The notes under the pieces are model-generated. The model was given only the letters and a program-made list of their open reading frames with translations, had not been told where the DNA came from and did not search any database. From CAVWDU01 sp963840725 (GTDB lineage Bacteria > Pseudomonadota > Gammaproteobacteria > Pseudomonadales > Halieaceae), in contig CAWIZY010000009.1 in NCBI GenBank assembly GCA_963840725.1, forward strand, positions 124,001 to 188,000: 64,000 bases of DNA, given 5' to 3'. Made by a program: the position numbers and the translations under genes. Below are positions 18,329 to 26,623 of this stretch, piece after piece; position 1 is the first letter of the stretch; each line of letters begins with the position of its first letter.

Positions 18329-20590
18329 TCAGAACAAGTAGCGAACCCGGAGTCCGTAGCGCTGTACGCCTGGCTCGATGTGCAAGCCTCCCATAAATGC
18401 CTTCTGGTAGGCGTTGGTGTAGTAGGTGTCGTCGAAGAGGTTTTCAACGTAGGCGGTGACGGTATAGTTCTCGTGCTCCAGTCCCAGGCGCAGGTTGAAA
18501 TAGTCATAGCTGGGCACTTCCCAGGGAAAGCCCTCCTGGATCAGGGCTGCCGTCGTCGAGCGCAGGCTGTCGCGGTAGATGTACTCACCGCGCACGAAGC
18601 CCCGCAGCCTGTCCGTGAGCGGGAAGCCGTACTCTGCATCCGCGGACACGGTCCATTCCGGTGAATTGGGGATCGTTTCGCCGTCCAGCACCCGGTTTTC
18701 GCCGTCGATGAACGCGACGAACTCGTCGAACTCGGCCTTCAGGTAGCCGACATTGAGATTCAGCACCAGGCCGTCGATGGGGATGGACGTGAGCGACACT
18801 TCGGCGCCGTAGGAGCTGGCGGATTCGGCGTTGTCGATACCGCCGAAGATGAAGAATTCGCCGTCCGCGTCGACGCCCGACTCCTGGAACGCCACCTGCA
18901 GGTCCTCCCAGTCCATGTAGAACACGGCGGCGTTGATCCGCAGGGTGCGATCGAAGAGTTCGGCCTTGTAGCCGAGCTCATAGTTCCACAGTTCCTCGGG
19001 CTCGTAGGTTTCGCGATCGGCTACCGGTGCGACCTGAACCCCGCCGGACTTGAATCCTTTGGCCACCGTTGCATAGATAGTGGAGTCGTCGCCGATGTCC
19101 CAGCGCAGCGAGACTTTCGGCGAGAAATCCGTAAAGGTGTCCTCGACCTGCAGCTCCTGGGAGACACCGCCCCCGAAACCGGAAATGTCCGTGTCGATGG
19201 TCTCTTCGCTGTAACGGCCGCCCAGGGTCAGGATGAGCGTGTCGGTAATCGCGTAGTCCGCCTGGCCGAAGATCGCCCAGACCTCCGACGTGCCCTCCGA
19301 TTCCTCACTGTCGATGAGAAAGCCCTCGGGCAGGCCGAAAGGTTGTGCCGCGCCCACGAAGGTCTTGTTGTCGATGTAGCCTTCGTCGTCCGAGTAGTAC
19401 AGGCCGATGTTCCAGTTGAGCTTTTCCCCGCCCAGGTTCTGCAGGCGGAATTCCTGTGTCGTGCTCTCCCGAGGGATAGTGCGGAACTCCTGGAAGTAGT
19501 CGTCGCTGCCGCCGTCGATGTCACCGCGCAGGAAGAAATCCGATTCCATGTAGCCGGTGATGCTGGTGAAGCGCAAATCGGCGAAGTCGTAATCGATGCG
19601 GGCGATGTAGTACTCGAAATCCGTACCGACCTCCTGCGGCGCGTTGAAGTTCACCTTGTCGTCGTTGCGCGGGAAGAAGCCGACGCCGTCGGGATCGGGG
19701 TCTGCCAGGCCATCTCCGTTGCGATCAGGGAAGCTGGCATACAAGGTGCCGCCGGCGAAGGTGGAGAATACCCCGGAAGGGACGCCCTCGCGCATGCCCA
19801 CCTCTTCTTCTGAATCGCTGGCGGTGAAGCTGATCGACAGGTCGTCTGTGGGTGTCCATAGAATGCTTGCGCGCCAGTACTCGTAGTCAGCGTCATTGCC
19901 GCCGCCCTGCGGGTTGATGTTTTCAATATTGCCGTCGGTACTGAAGTTCTTGTAATTGATGCGCGCTCCCAGCTTGTCCTTGACCAGCGGGATATTCAGC
20001 GTGCCCTCCAGGTCGAGGGTGTCGAAGCGGCCGTAGTCCGCCATCACCGTGCCTTCGAACTGGTCTGATTTCGGCGCGATCGAGGTGATGCTGATGCCTC
20101 CGCCGAGCGCGTTGGCACCGAAATAGGTGGACTGGGGCCCGCGCAGGACCTCGATGCGCTCGATGTCCATCATCGGCGGGTTGATGCTGCTGCTGGCCAG
20201 GTTGAAGCCGTCGACGTAAAAGCCGAAGGTTGCGGTCCGCCGTGCCTGGTTTGAGTTCACGAAATTGGTGATGCCGCGCATGCTGATCGCGCGGCGGGAG
20301 CGGGCGCCATTGCTCACGAAGCTGGAATTGGGCACGCGACCCACGAAATCCGTGACGTCGCGGAACATGTTTTTCTGGATGTCCGCATTGTTGAACGCGG
20401 ATATGGCGATGGGCACATCCTGCAGGCTCTCCTCCCGCTGCTGTGCGGTCACCACGATCTCTTCCAGCTGGCCAGCCGCCTGTGCCTGCACCTCGGTGAC
20501 GGCCGTCGAGGCCGCGAGGACCGCCATCACTAGCGTGCAGCGGGCTATACCGCCCACCGCTGCCGCACCGTTCACTGCTGTGTGATTCAT
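18329..20590 (-). CDS. TonB-dependent outer-membrane receptor
   Basis: The 753-residue receptor begins with a signal peptide ending in VQAQA, then a TonB box (LEEIVVTAQ), a plug domain (DVPIAISAFN, RGITNFVNSN, VEVLRGPQSTYFGANALGGG) and a 22-strand barrel ending in the aromatic RYGLRVRYLF. The plug and TonB box are complete, so it should be energised. No separate binding-protein gene or SusD is present, as is usual in Proteobacteria. It is the first gene of the minus-strand peptidase/amidohydrolase run, and a dyad lies 77 bp before its start. The substrate is probably a peptide or modified amino acid, by context only. Confidence 0.96.
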   Translation of the reverse strand: MNHTAVNGAAAVGGIARCTLVMAVLAASTAVTEVQAQAAGQLEEIVVTAQQREESLQDVPIAISAFNNADIQKNMFRDVTDFVGRVPNSSFVSNGARSRRAISMRGITNFVNSNQARRTATFGFYVDGFNLASSSINPPMMDIERIEVLRGPQSTYFGANALGGGISITSIAPKSDQFEGTVMADYGRFDTLDLEGTLNIPLVKDKLGARINYKNFSTDGNIENINPQGGGNDADYEYWRASILWTPTDDLSISFTASDSEEEVGMREGVPSGVFSTFAGGTLYASFPDRNGDGLADPDPDGVGFFPRNDDKVNFNAPQEVGTDFEYYIARIDYDFADLRFTSITGYMESDFFLRGDIDGGSDDYFQEFRTIPRESTTQEFRLQNLGGEKLNWNIGLYYSDDEGYIDNKTFVGAAQPFGLPEGFLIDSEESEGTSEVWAIFGQADYAITDTLILTLGGRYSEETIDTDISGFGGGVSQELQVEDTFTDFSPKVSLRWDIGDDSTIYATVAKGFKSGGVQVAPVADRETYEPEELWNYELGYKAELFDRTLRINAAVFYMDWEDLQVAFQESGVDADGEFFIFGGIDNAESASSYGAEVSLTSIPIDGLVLNLNVGYLKAEFDEFVAFIDGENRVLDGETIPNSPEWTVSADAEYGFPLTDRLRGFVRGEYIYRDSLRSTTAALIQEGFPWEVPSYDYFNLRLGLEHENYTVTAYVENLFDDTYYTNAYQKAFMGGLHIEPGVQRYGLRVRYLF

Positions 20591-20666
20591 GGCCTGATCT
20601 CCCCGTGAAAAGCCCGGGCCGGACGTATGCCGGCGCTGTCATTCATCCGGATTTGAAACCATTCCC

Positions 20667-20688
20667 TAGATTGTATCAATAGCATCTA
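20667..20688. promoter_or_regulatory. Candidate LysR operator upstream of the TonB receptor
   Basis: The dyad TAGAT-N12-ATCTA has further symmetric positions (TAT/ATA) inside and is centred about 87 bp before the receptor start. Its lower strand contains TGCTATTGA, which also occurs at 21763-21771 in the lysR/lyase intergenic region. A shared operator for the neighbouring LysR protein is inferred. Confidence 0.45.
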
Positions 20689-20729
20689 AGGGTCGGGTTC
20701 GTTGCGTTGAGAGCAATAATAAGCGCTTT

Positions 20730-21668
20730 TCAGGCCCCGCTCTGCTGCTCTACAGTGTTATCTGCATCCACCGCCGAGAGGTGCAGGTACTCCTCGACAC
20801 TGGTCATCAGCCGGTAGGCGCCGATGGGCAACTGCCGGCCGGCGCGGGTGATGAGGCTGGTCCTGGTGCTGTTCAGCAGCTCGCTGCGCACAGTCAGCGC
20901 GTGCAGGGAGCCCGCGTGTAGTTCGTCGTGAACCACGAGTTCCGGCAGTATCGATATGCCGCGGCCGGACAGCACGAAGTCTTTCAGCAAGGTCAGTGAA
21001 TTGGCCACCAGAGACGGCTCGAGGAACACGTGCTCCTCCTGTTCCGCGGCGCGTATGATCTGGCGCATCCGGTAGTTTTCGTCCGGCAGGCCGATGCTTT
21101 CGCCCCGGAGGGCGCGCAGGTCGACCTCGCTCGCGCTGCGCAGGTGGTGCTGGCTATTGACCACGACCCGCAGCGGCTGCGGAATAGTGACGCGGGCACT
21201 GATACCCGGTTCCCTGGGGATGTCGAAGATCAATCCCAGGTGGGCGATGTCGTCCCGTACCTGGCTCGCCACACTCAGTGTATTAGAGATGGCTACACGT
21301 ACCTCCAGTCCGGGGTAGCGCTGCATGAAATCGTCCAGCATGTCGCTGAAGCGCTGGTTGACGAAGGCCTCGCCCACGGCGAGGACGATTTTGCCGGCAC
21401 GTACTTTTTTCATCTCCTCGATGCGCGACAGGAAGGCTTCCTCCTGGGAAAGCTTTTCCCGGTAGTACTTGCAGGTCGCCTCTCCGACTTCGGTGAGCTG
21501 GATCTTGCGGCGTCCCTTTTCGATCACCGGCAGGCCCAGTTCTATCTCGAGTTGGGCAATCTGCCGGCTGACGGATGAGGTGGCCACGTTGAGACGTTCC
21601 GCAGCGGCATTCATGGTGCCGAGCTGGGCGGACTCGTAAAGGTAGCGAAGGCGGGTATCACTGGGCAT
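20730..21668 (-). CDS. LysR-family transcriptional regulator
   Basis: The 312-residue protein has an N-terminal winged helix-turn-helix (LGTMNAAAERLNVATSSVSR followed by QIAQLEIELGLPVIEKGRRK, residues 16-58). A linker helix and a periplasmic-binding-like effector domain follow (GKIVLAVGEAFVNQRFSDML onwards). It is divergent from the DapA-family/dehydrogenase operon and sits just upstream of the TonB receptor, the classical place for a regulator of both. The start ATG has GGAGCAG upstream. The effector is unknown; an amino-acid or imino-acid intermediate is inferred. Confidence 0.95.
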   Translation of the reverse strand: MPSDTRLRYLYESAQLGTMNAAAERLNVATSSVSRQIAQLEIELGLPVIEKGRRKIQLTEVGEATCKYYREKLSQEEAFLSRIEEMKKVRAGKIVLAVGEAFVNQRFSDMLDDFMQRYPGLEVRVAISNTLSVASQVRDDIAHLGLIFDIPREPGISARVTIPQPLRVVVNSQHHLRSASEVDLRALRGESIGLPDENYRMRQIIRAAEQEEHVFLEPSLVANSLTLLKDFVLSGRGISILPELVVHDELHAGSLHALTVRSELLNSTRTSLITRAGRQLPIGAYRLMTSVEEYLHLSAVDADNTVEQQSGA

Positions 21669-21755
21669 AGGCTGCTCCGTGTGTCGATAGTGTCCTGGCC
21701 GCCACCAATCCCGCGCGGCGCGTCTTCAGTTTGCGCCCAAAGCTATAAAGTCGTC

Positions 21756-21786
21756 AAACCGTTGCTATTGAACTAACCCGCGGTTT
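21756..21786. promoter_or_regulatory. Divergent lysR/lyase control region with inverted repeat
   Basis: Within the 181-bp divergent gap, AAACCG and CGGTTT flank a 19-bp centre containing TTGCTATTGA. The TGCTATTGA nonamer is also in the dyad before the TonB receptor. This is the expected location for autoregulation by the LysR protein. Confidence 0.45.
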
Positions 21787-21849
21787 CGCTACTGTTACGG
21801 TCACCGTGGCGCTTGGCGTCGCCACTTTCCCGGGGCAGGAGCTGGCCGT

Positions 21850-22773
21850 ATGGATCGCGATTCGATTGACTGGAAAGGTTACATACCTGCGCTGACGACA
21901 CCGTTCGCCGAGGACGAAAGCCTGGATGAGGCGGGCGTTCAGGCGCTGCATCAATGGGTGCTGGACAACGGGGTGCACGGCTTCATCGTGCTCGGTACCC
22001 AGGGCGAGTGGTTCAGCATGACGGCCGGGGAAAAGCGTCGCCTCATGGCCCTTACGGCGGACCGGGCACGGGGCAAACTGACCCTGGTCGCGGGTTGTTC
22101 GGGTTACCGAGCCGATGAGGTGCTCGCCAATATCAGCTACGCTGCCGATGCGGGTTTCGATGGCGTTCTCGTCACCCCGCCACCCTACATGATGCCGACA
22201 GAGCGCGAGATCTATGCCTTCTACAGCGAGATCAGCGCACGCAGCCCGTTACCGATCTGTGTTTACAATTGGCCACCGGGCACCAATGTGGATATGTCCC
22301 TGGCGCTGCTCTCACGGCTCGCCGACCTCGAGCGTGTCGTTGCGATCAAGAATTCGACGCCGGATCTTCGGCATTTTGTCGCGGTGTTAGGTGGTGTGAG
22401 GGATCGCGTTCGTGTTTTTGGCGCGCCGATGAACGACCTGGGTATTTCTCTCGTAACCAGACACGGATGCGATGGCACCATGGGCGCAGGCGCTGTACTG
22501 GGCAGCGACCAGCCGAATTTCTACAACGCGATCTGGGCCGGGGATCTGGAGCGGGCCAGTGAATTGGGGGCACGCGACGCGCAGCTGATGAGTGACTGGT
22601 TCAATGCAGACTATACCGGCCGCTTCGGATCGGCCCAGGCCATCTTCAAAGAGGCGCTGAATCAGCAGGGGCTCCCTGGCGGCGTGCCGCGCAAGCCGCT
22701 CTTGCCGCTCGAGGAAGAGGGTGTGGACGCAGTCAGGGAAACGCTCAAGGCCCTGGGGAGACTGGGCAATTGA
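21850..22773 (+). CDS. DapA/N-acetylneuraminate lyase-family enzyme (possible pyrroline-4-hydroxy-2-carboxylate deaminase)
   Basis: The 307-residue TIM-barrel class I aldolase superfamily member has the Schiff-base Lys in VAIKNSTPD (about residue 167), the catalytic Tyr in CVYNWP (about 139) and GTQGEWFSM as the phosphate or carboxylate loop. A true DapA would be unlikely next to catabolic flavoproteins. Lyases of this family that deaminate pyrroline-4-hydroxy-2-carboxylate are encoded with trimeric D-hydroxyproline dehydrogenases, and the three following genes have exactly that composition. The start has CAGGAG upstream. The stop is 1 bp from the next start. Confidence 0.85.
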   Translation: MDRDSIDWKGYIPALTTPFAEDESLDEAGVQALHQWVLDNGVHGFIVLGTQGEWFSMTAGEKRRLMALTADRARGKLTLVAGCSGYRADEVLANISYAADAGFDGVLVTPPPYMMPTEREIYAFYSEISARSPLPICVYNWPPGTNVDMSLALLSRLADLERVVAIKNSTPDLRHFVAVLGGVRDRVRVFGAPMNDLGISLVTRHGCDGTMGAGAVLGSDQPNFYNAIWAGDLERASELGARDAQLMSDWFNADYTGRFGSAQAIFKEALNQQGLPGGVPRKPLLPLEEEGVDAVRETLKALGRLGN

Positions 22774-22774
22774 G

Positions 22775-23965
22775 ATGAGTACCTACGACGCCGTCGTCAT
22801 CGGGGGCGGTCTTACGGGTGTGGCGACGGCCTTCTACCTCGCCAGGGGTGGCGCGTCGGTACTGTTGGTGGAACAGCACGAGCTGAACCGGGGCGCCTCG
22901 GGGCGCAACGCGGGATCGCTGCACTTCCAACTGGAACACCGCCTGATAGAATTTGAAGGCGTCCTCGATGAGGAACTCGCCTACTACGCCGCCCTGGCGC
23001 AGTTGGCCATCGCCGACTGGCGTGGCCTCGAGGCGGAGCTCGACCAGCCCCTGGAGGTGGTCATGCACGGCGGCCTGATGCTCGCTGAATCCGCCGAGGA
23101 GATGCGCAAGCTGGAGCGCAAGGCCGCCATCGAACGCGCCCAGGGGCTCGACGTGGAATTGCTGGAGCGCGCCGACGTCATCGCCAGGGCGCCCTATCTT
23201 GGCGACACCATTGTCGGTGCGTTGCACTGTCCCGATGAGGGGCACTGCAATCCGCGACTGCTGACACACGGCTACGCGCGCAAAGCCGAGGCGCTGGGCG
23301 CTACCGTGCAAACGCAGACCACTGTGACCCGCATGGAACATGCCGGTGGCCGCTGGCAGCTGGCGCTCGCGTCCTCGGGGGAGGGGGAGCGGGTCGTCAA
23401 CGCAGACGTGGTCGTCAACGCCGCCGGGACGTGGTCCGCGCACGTGGCGCGGATGGCAGGCGTCGAGTTGCCGGTGTACCCGATCGCCTTGATTATCAGT
23501 GTCACTGAGAAAGCGCCCGTGGTGATGCAGCACCTCGTGCAGCACGTCGGCCGCAAGCTGTCACTCAAGCAGGTGGAGGACGGCAATCTGCTCATTGGCG
23601 GCGGCTGGCTGGCGCGCCTTCCGCCGGAACCGGAGCAGCTTCGCCTCGATTACCGCGCTGCGCTCGATCCCGGGGAACTGCAGAAAAACATGGCAACGGC
23701 GATCGGGGTCATGCCCCTGATCGGCGACCTGCACGTGCTGCGCTGCTGGACCGGGACCACAGGGCTGACACCGGATCAATTGCCTATCATAGGCGCCAGC
23801 GCCGGCGCCCCGGGATTTTTCACCGCAGTTGGCGGCTCCGGCTTTACCTACGGCCCCACCTATGCGCGCCTGCTGTCGGAACTCATTCTTCGACAGGAAA
23901 CCAGTTTCCCGATCGCGCCTTATTCACCCGATCGCTTCGCCGGCGATCGGCAGGCGCAGGGCTGA
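22775..23965 (+). CDS. FAD-dependent amino-acid dehydrogenase, beta-type (DAO-fold) subunit
   Basis: The 396-residue protein starts at ATG 22775, one base after the lyase stop. It has the Rossmann signature VVIGGGLTGVATAFYLARGG and the DAO-family GASGRNAGSLHF segment near residue 45. A C-terminal FAD-contact region (TGTTGLTPDQLPIIG and FFTAVGGSGFTYGP) is present. It resembles the catalytic subunit of heterotrimeric hydroxyproline, proline, opine or glycine (HcnC) oxidoreductases. No covalent-flavin motif is seen. Together with the small [2Fe-2S] and large FAD/NAD subunits that overlap it, it should form an alpha-beta-gamma dehydrogenase delivering electrons to the respiratory chain. Confidence 0.92.
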   Translation: MSTYDAVVIGGGLTGVATAFYLARGGASVLLVEQHELNRGASGRNAGSLHFQLEHRLIEFEGVLDEELAYYAALAQLAIADWRGLEAELDQPLEVVMHGGLMLAESAEEMRKLERKAAIERAQGLDVELLERADVIARAPYLGDTIVGALHCPDEGHCNPRLLTHGYARKAEALGATVQTQTTVTRMEHAGGRWQLALASSGEGERVVNADVVVNAAGTWSAHVARMAGVELPVYPIALIISVTEKAPVVMQHLVQHVGRKLSLKQVEDGNLLIGGGWLARLPPEPEQLRLDYRAALDPGELQKNMATAIGVMPLIGDLHVLRCWTGTTGLTPDQLPIIGASAGAPGFFTAVGGSGFTYGPTYARLLSELILRQETSFPIAPYSPDRFAGDRQAQG

Positions 23966-24291
23966 TGGCGAAGCGTTGCGAGCGTAATGTGCGCCGGGGA
24001 GCGCCTGTGGCGATCACACTTGATGGCGCTGCTGTCACGGCCTTCGAGGGCGAGACGATAGCCACTGTGCTGCTCATCGAGGACAGGAGCGCCTGCTACA
24101 GGACCCGCAGCGACCGGCCGCGCATGATGTTCTGCAACATGGGGGCGTGTTTCGAATGCCGGGTCCGGGTGAAACAGGGGGAGGAGGTGCGCTGGGTGCT
24201 GGCCTGCACCACACCGGTAGCGCCGGGCATGCAGGTTGAGACGGGGGTGAACCTGGCGTTGGCGCTCCCCGGGGACTGGCTCGGTGATTGA
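23965..24291 (+). CDS. Small [2Fe-2S] subunit of the dehydrogenase (HcnA-like)
   Basis: The 108-residue protein overlaps the previous stop (TGATG). It has the cysteine pattern MMFCNMGACFECRVRV followed by VLACTTP, which binds a plant-type [2Fe-2S] cluster in the gamma subunits of trimeric flavin dehydrogenases. The N-terminal ITLDGAAVTAFEGETIATVL is the ferredoxin-fold beta-hairpin. The length and gene order match HcnA or hydroxyproline dehydrogenase small subunits. Confidence 0.9.
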   Translation: MAKRCERNVRRGAPVAITLDGAAVTAFEGETIATVLLIEDRSACYRTRSDRPRMMFCNMGACFECRVRVKQGEEVRWVLACTTPVAPGMQVETGVNLALALPGDWLGD

Positions 24292-25705
24292 CCTCGCCGT
24301 TATCGGTGCCGGCCCCGCGGGCATGGCGGCCGCGGTACGGGCCTGTGACCTTGGCCTCAGTGTCCTGGTGATTGACGACCAGAGTCGCGCCGGGGGACAG
24401 ATTCTTCGCCGGCCACCCGGGGCCTTCGACGTGGACAACTGGCTGTCGCAGCGGGCGTACCAGCCGCTGCATGCCCTGTATGATCGCTTTATCGGTCTGG
24501 GTGATGCCCTGACCCACCTGCACAACGCAGCGGTGCTCGGGGTGGAGCATCGCGACGTCGGTTTCAGGCTGCAGGTCCTGACCCCCGACGGACTGGTGAC
24601 CCGTGACGCCGAGCGCGTTATCGTTGCGTCGGGTTGCTTCGACATGCCGCTTGCGTTTCCCGGAGCACAGCTTCCGGGCGTGATGGCCACCGGTGGACTG
24701 CAGGCGTTTCTGAAGTCCCAGCAGATTATCCCCGGCGAACGCTTTCTGTTCGTCGGCTCGCATCCCCTGCAGCTTATCGTGGCCAACCAGGTTGCCAGTG
24801 CCGGTGGGGAAGTGGCCGGCGTCGTGTTTGCGCAGCCGCTGCGCGCTTTCATCGGCCTGCTGCGCAGGCCGATGACATTGCTGCGTCAGCTGCCAAATAT
24901 GCTGCTCATTGTCGGCGTGATCGGCCAGTTGCTTGTGCGGCGCATACCGCTGCGCTTCGGCCGGGTGCCGATTCGCGCCGAGGGCAACACCCGTCTCGAG
25001 CGCGTGCAACTCGGCGATGCTGCTACTGGAGTGGCAGGCGAGTCCATTCGCTGTGACCGGCTCGGTATCTGTTTTGGCTTCCTGACCAACAACGACCTGC
25101 TGCGCCAGGCAGGTGCCCAGTGTCACTGGTCGCAGACCGCCGGGGGTTGGGCGGCCGAGCACGACAGTGGTATGCGCGCCACTGTGCCAGGAATTTACGT
25201 GGCCGGTGAAACCACCGGTGTCGGTGGCGCCAACGTTGCTCGCTATGAGGGAGAACTGGCAGCCCTGACCGCGGCGTTCGACGCGGGCAGGTTGAGCCAC
25301 GACGACTACGACAGCGCCTGCCGCGGGCTGGGGCAGCCATTGACGGCCGCGCGCGAATTTGCCGCGCTGCTGGCCGACTTCGCCTATCCGGGCGACGACC
25401 TGCTGGCGCGGGTCATGGACGATGATGCCTTTCTGTGCAAATGCGAAGAGGTCTCAGTGGGGAGCGCAAAGCAGGCGCTCGCCGAAAACCCGGATATCGG
25501 CGACCTGAGTGCACTCAAGCTCTATACCCGTTGTGGTATGGGCCATTGCCAGGGACGGTATTGTCATTACCAGGCTCGTCTCCTGCTGGCGCGGGAGCGC
25601 GGCTTGAACCCGGGCAGTGTCGAGGGTTTCACGGCTCGTTTTCCGGTTCGACCCGTGCCGGTCGCCGTGTTGGCCCGCGCAGCGGGTAAGTACGACGAGT
25701 CCTGA
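24284..25705 (+). CDS. Large FAD/NAD-type subunit with C-terminal BFD-like [2Fe-2S] domain (HcnB-like)
   Basis: It starts at GTG 24284, overlapping the small subunit by eight bases. The 473-residue protein has GAGPAGMAAAVRACDLG at residues 8-24, a second nucleotide-binding region (GERFLFVGSHPLQLIVANQV) and VAGETTGVGGANVARYEG. The C-terminal BFD-type ferredoxin domain carries CKCEEVSV near residue 385 and CGMGHCQGRYC near 420. This is the alpha subunit of trimeric amino-acid dehydrogenases. The three subunits overlap or touch, which points to stoichiometric co-translation. Confidence 0.92.
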   Translation: MIDLAVIGAGPAGMAAAVRACDLGLSVLVIDDQSRAGGQILRRPPGAFDVDNWLSQRAYQPLHALYDRFIGLGDALTHLHNAAVLGVEHRDVGFRLQVLTPDGLVTRDAERVIVASGCFDMPLAFPGAQLPGVMATGGLQAFLKSQQIIPGERFLFVGSHPLQLIVANQVASAGGEVAGVVFAQPLRAFIGLLRRPMTLLRQLPNMLLIVGVIGQLLVRRIPLRFGRVPIRAEGNTRLERVQLGDAATGVAGESIRCDRLGICFGFLTNNDLLRQAGAQCHWSQTAGGWAAEHDSGMRATVPGIYVAGETTGVGGANVARYEGELAALTAAFDAGRLSHDDYDSACRGLGQPLTAAREFAALLADFAYPGDDLLARVMDDDAFLCKCEEVSVGSAKQALAENPDIGDLSALKLYTRCGMGHCQGRYCHYQARLLLARERGLNPGSVEGFTARFPVRPVPVAVLARAAGKYDES

Positions 25706-25737
25706 ATATCGCAGCGCCAACCGCACGGTACCCGCTG

Positions 25738-26250
25738 TCAGGACGGTGGCGACAGCCAGGTGAAGAACTCCACCGTATAGCCGCCCGGGTCCTCTACCAG
25801 AAACGCCCGGATCGGATTGTTGCTGCTATTCGCAATGGGTTTCAGGATCGACACATCATCCCGGCTTGCAAGCCGTTCATACCAGGCGTCGACATCTGGA
25901 ACGACGATGCTCACCATCACGGCATTGTCCTCCTGAACCTGGTGGTAGGCACCTTCTCCTTCGCGAATCAGCCCAATGACGGAGTTGGGCGTGAGTCGAT
26001 AAAGCAACGCTGAGTCGGAACGAAACACCGGCTCCAGGCCCAGTGTTTCGCCGTAGAATGTCGCCGCAGCGGTAAGCTCCCGATAGTAGAGCATGATGAT
26101 CGACTCCTCGATCGAGGGTCGGTCTTCCCCTGCGATAGCGGAGTTCGTGCCAGGAAGTGATACAAGCGCCCACAGCAGGCTCGCGAACACAGACGTGAGC
26201 CCGGGTTTCGCGAAGGGCCCGGGTGGGGTCCCCGGATTGGACTGGCTCAT
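25738..26250 (-). CDS. VOC-superfamily protein with an N-terminal hydrophobic leader
   Basis: The 170-residue protein starts with a Pro/Gly-rich stretch and a hydrophobic segment (LTSVFASLLWALVSLPGTNSAIA), likely a signal peptide. One VOC unit pair follows (LYYRELTAAATFYGETLGLE and VDAWYERLASRD). The end DPGGYTVEFFTW has the usual Glu. The His normally found in the first strand is replaced (SIIMLYYRE), so metal binding is uncertain. It converges on the dehydrogenase operon with a 32-bp gap. Confidence 0.8.
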   Translation of the reverse strand: MSQSNPGTPPGPFAKPGLTSVFASLLWALVSLPGTNSAIAGEDRPSIEESIIMLYYRELTAAATFYGETLGLEPVFRSDSALLYRLTPNSVIGLIREGEGAYHQVQEDNAVMVSIVVPDVDAWYERLASRDDVSILKPIANSSNNPIRAFLVEDPGGYTVEFFTWLSPPS

Positions 26251-26623
26251 AATTGGCGCTTCCGGATTCGTTTTCCCGCAGTCAGTATAGCGCCGTAACG
26301 CGTTCGAGGTTCGTCGCAGATCACGAAGCGCTTGCCCTGCGACTGCGACAGCCCGATCGGCAGGTTATGCAAAGGCTTCCAGCTTGGCCCTGGGATGGGC
26401 TGGCTGATCGTCGACATGGCGAAAGACTGGACACGCGTTTACGACACGCCGGCAACAGCGCGCTAGTCCGCTTCGCTCAACGATCAGGTGAGGTATCACG
26501 CGAGGTGACTGAAGAAGCAACCTCCAGCGCCTGCGCTGGTTTCCCGAAGGTTCAGGCACGCTGGGCATGTTCTTCTTTCTGCGGCCGGGTTTGGCGCAGG
26601 CGTAACCGGGACGAACGCTCGCA
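26251..26623. other. Gene-free stretch
   Basis: An open frame exists on the plus strand, but it lacks a start site and its composition is unlike the neighbours. A short phrase WLIVDMAKDW near 26395 resembles a hydrolase fragment but stops at once. Nothing is supported. Confidence 0.4.
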
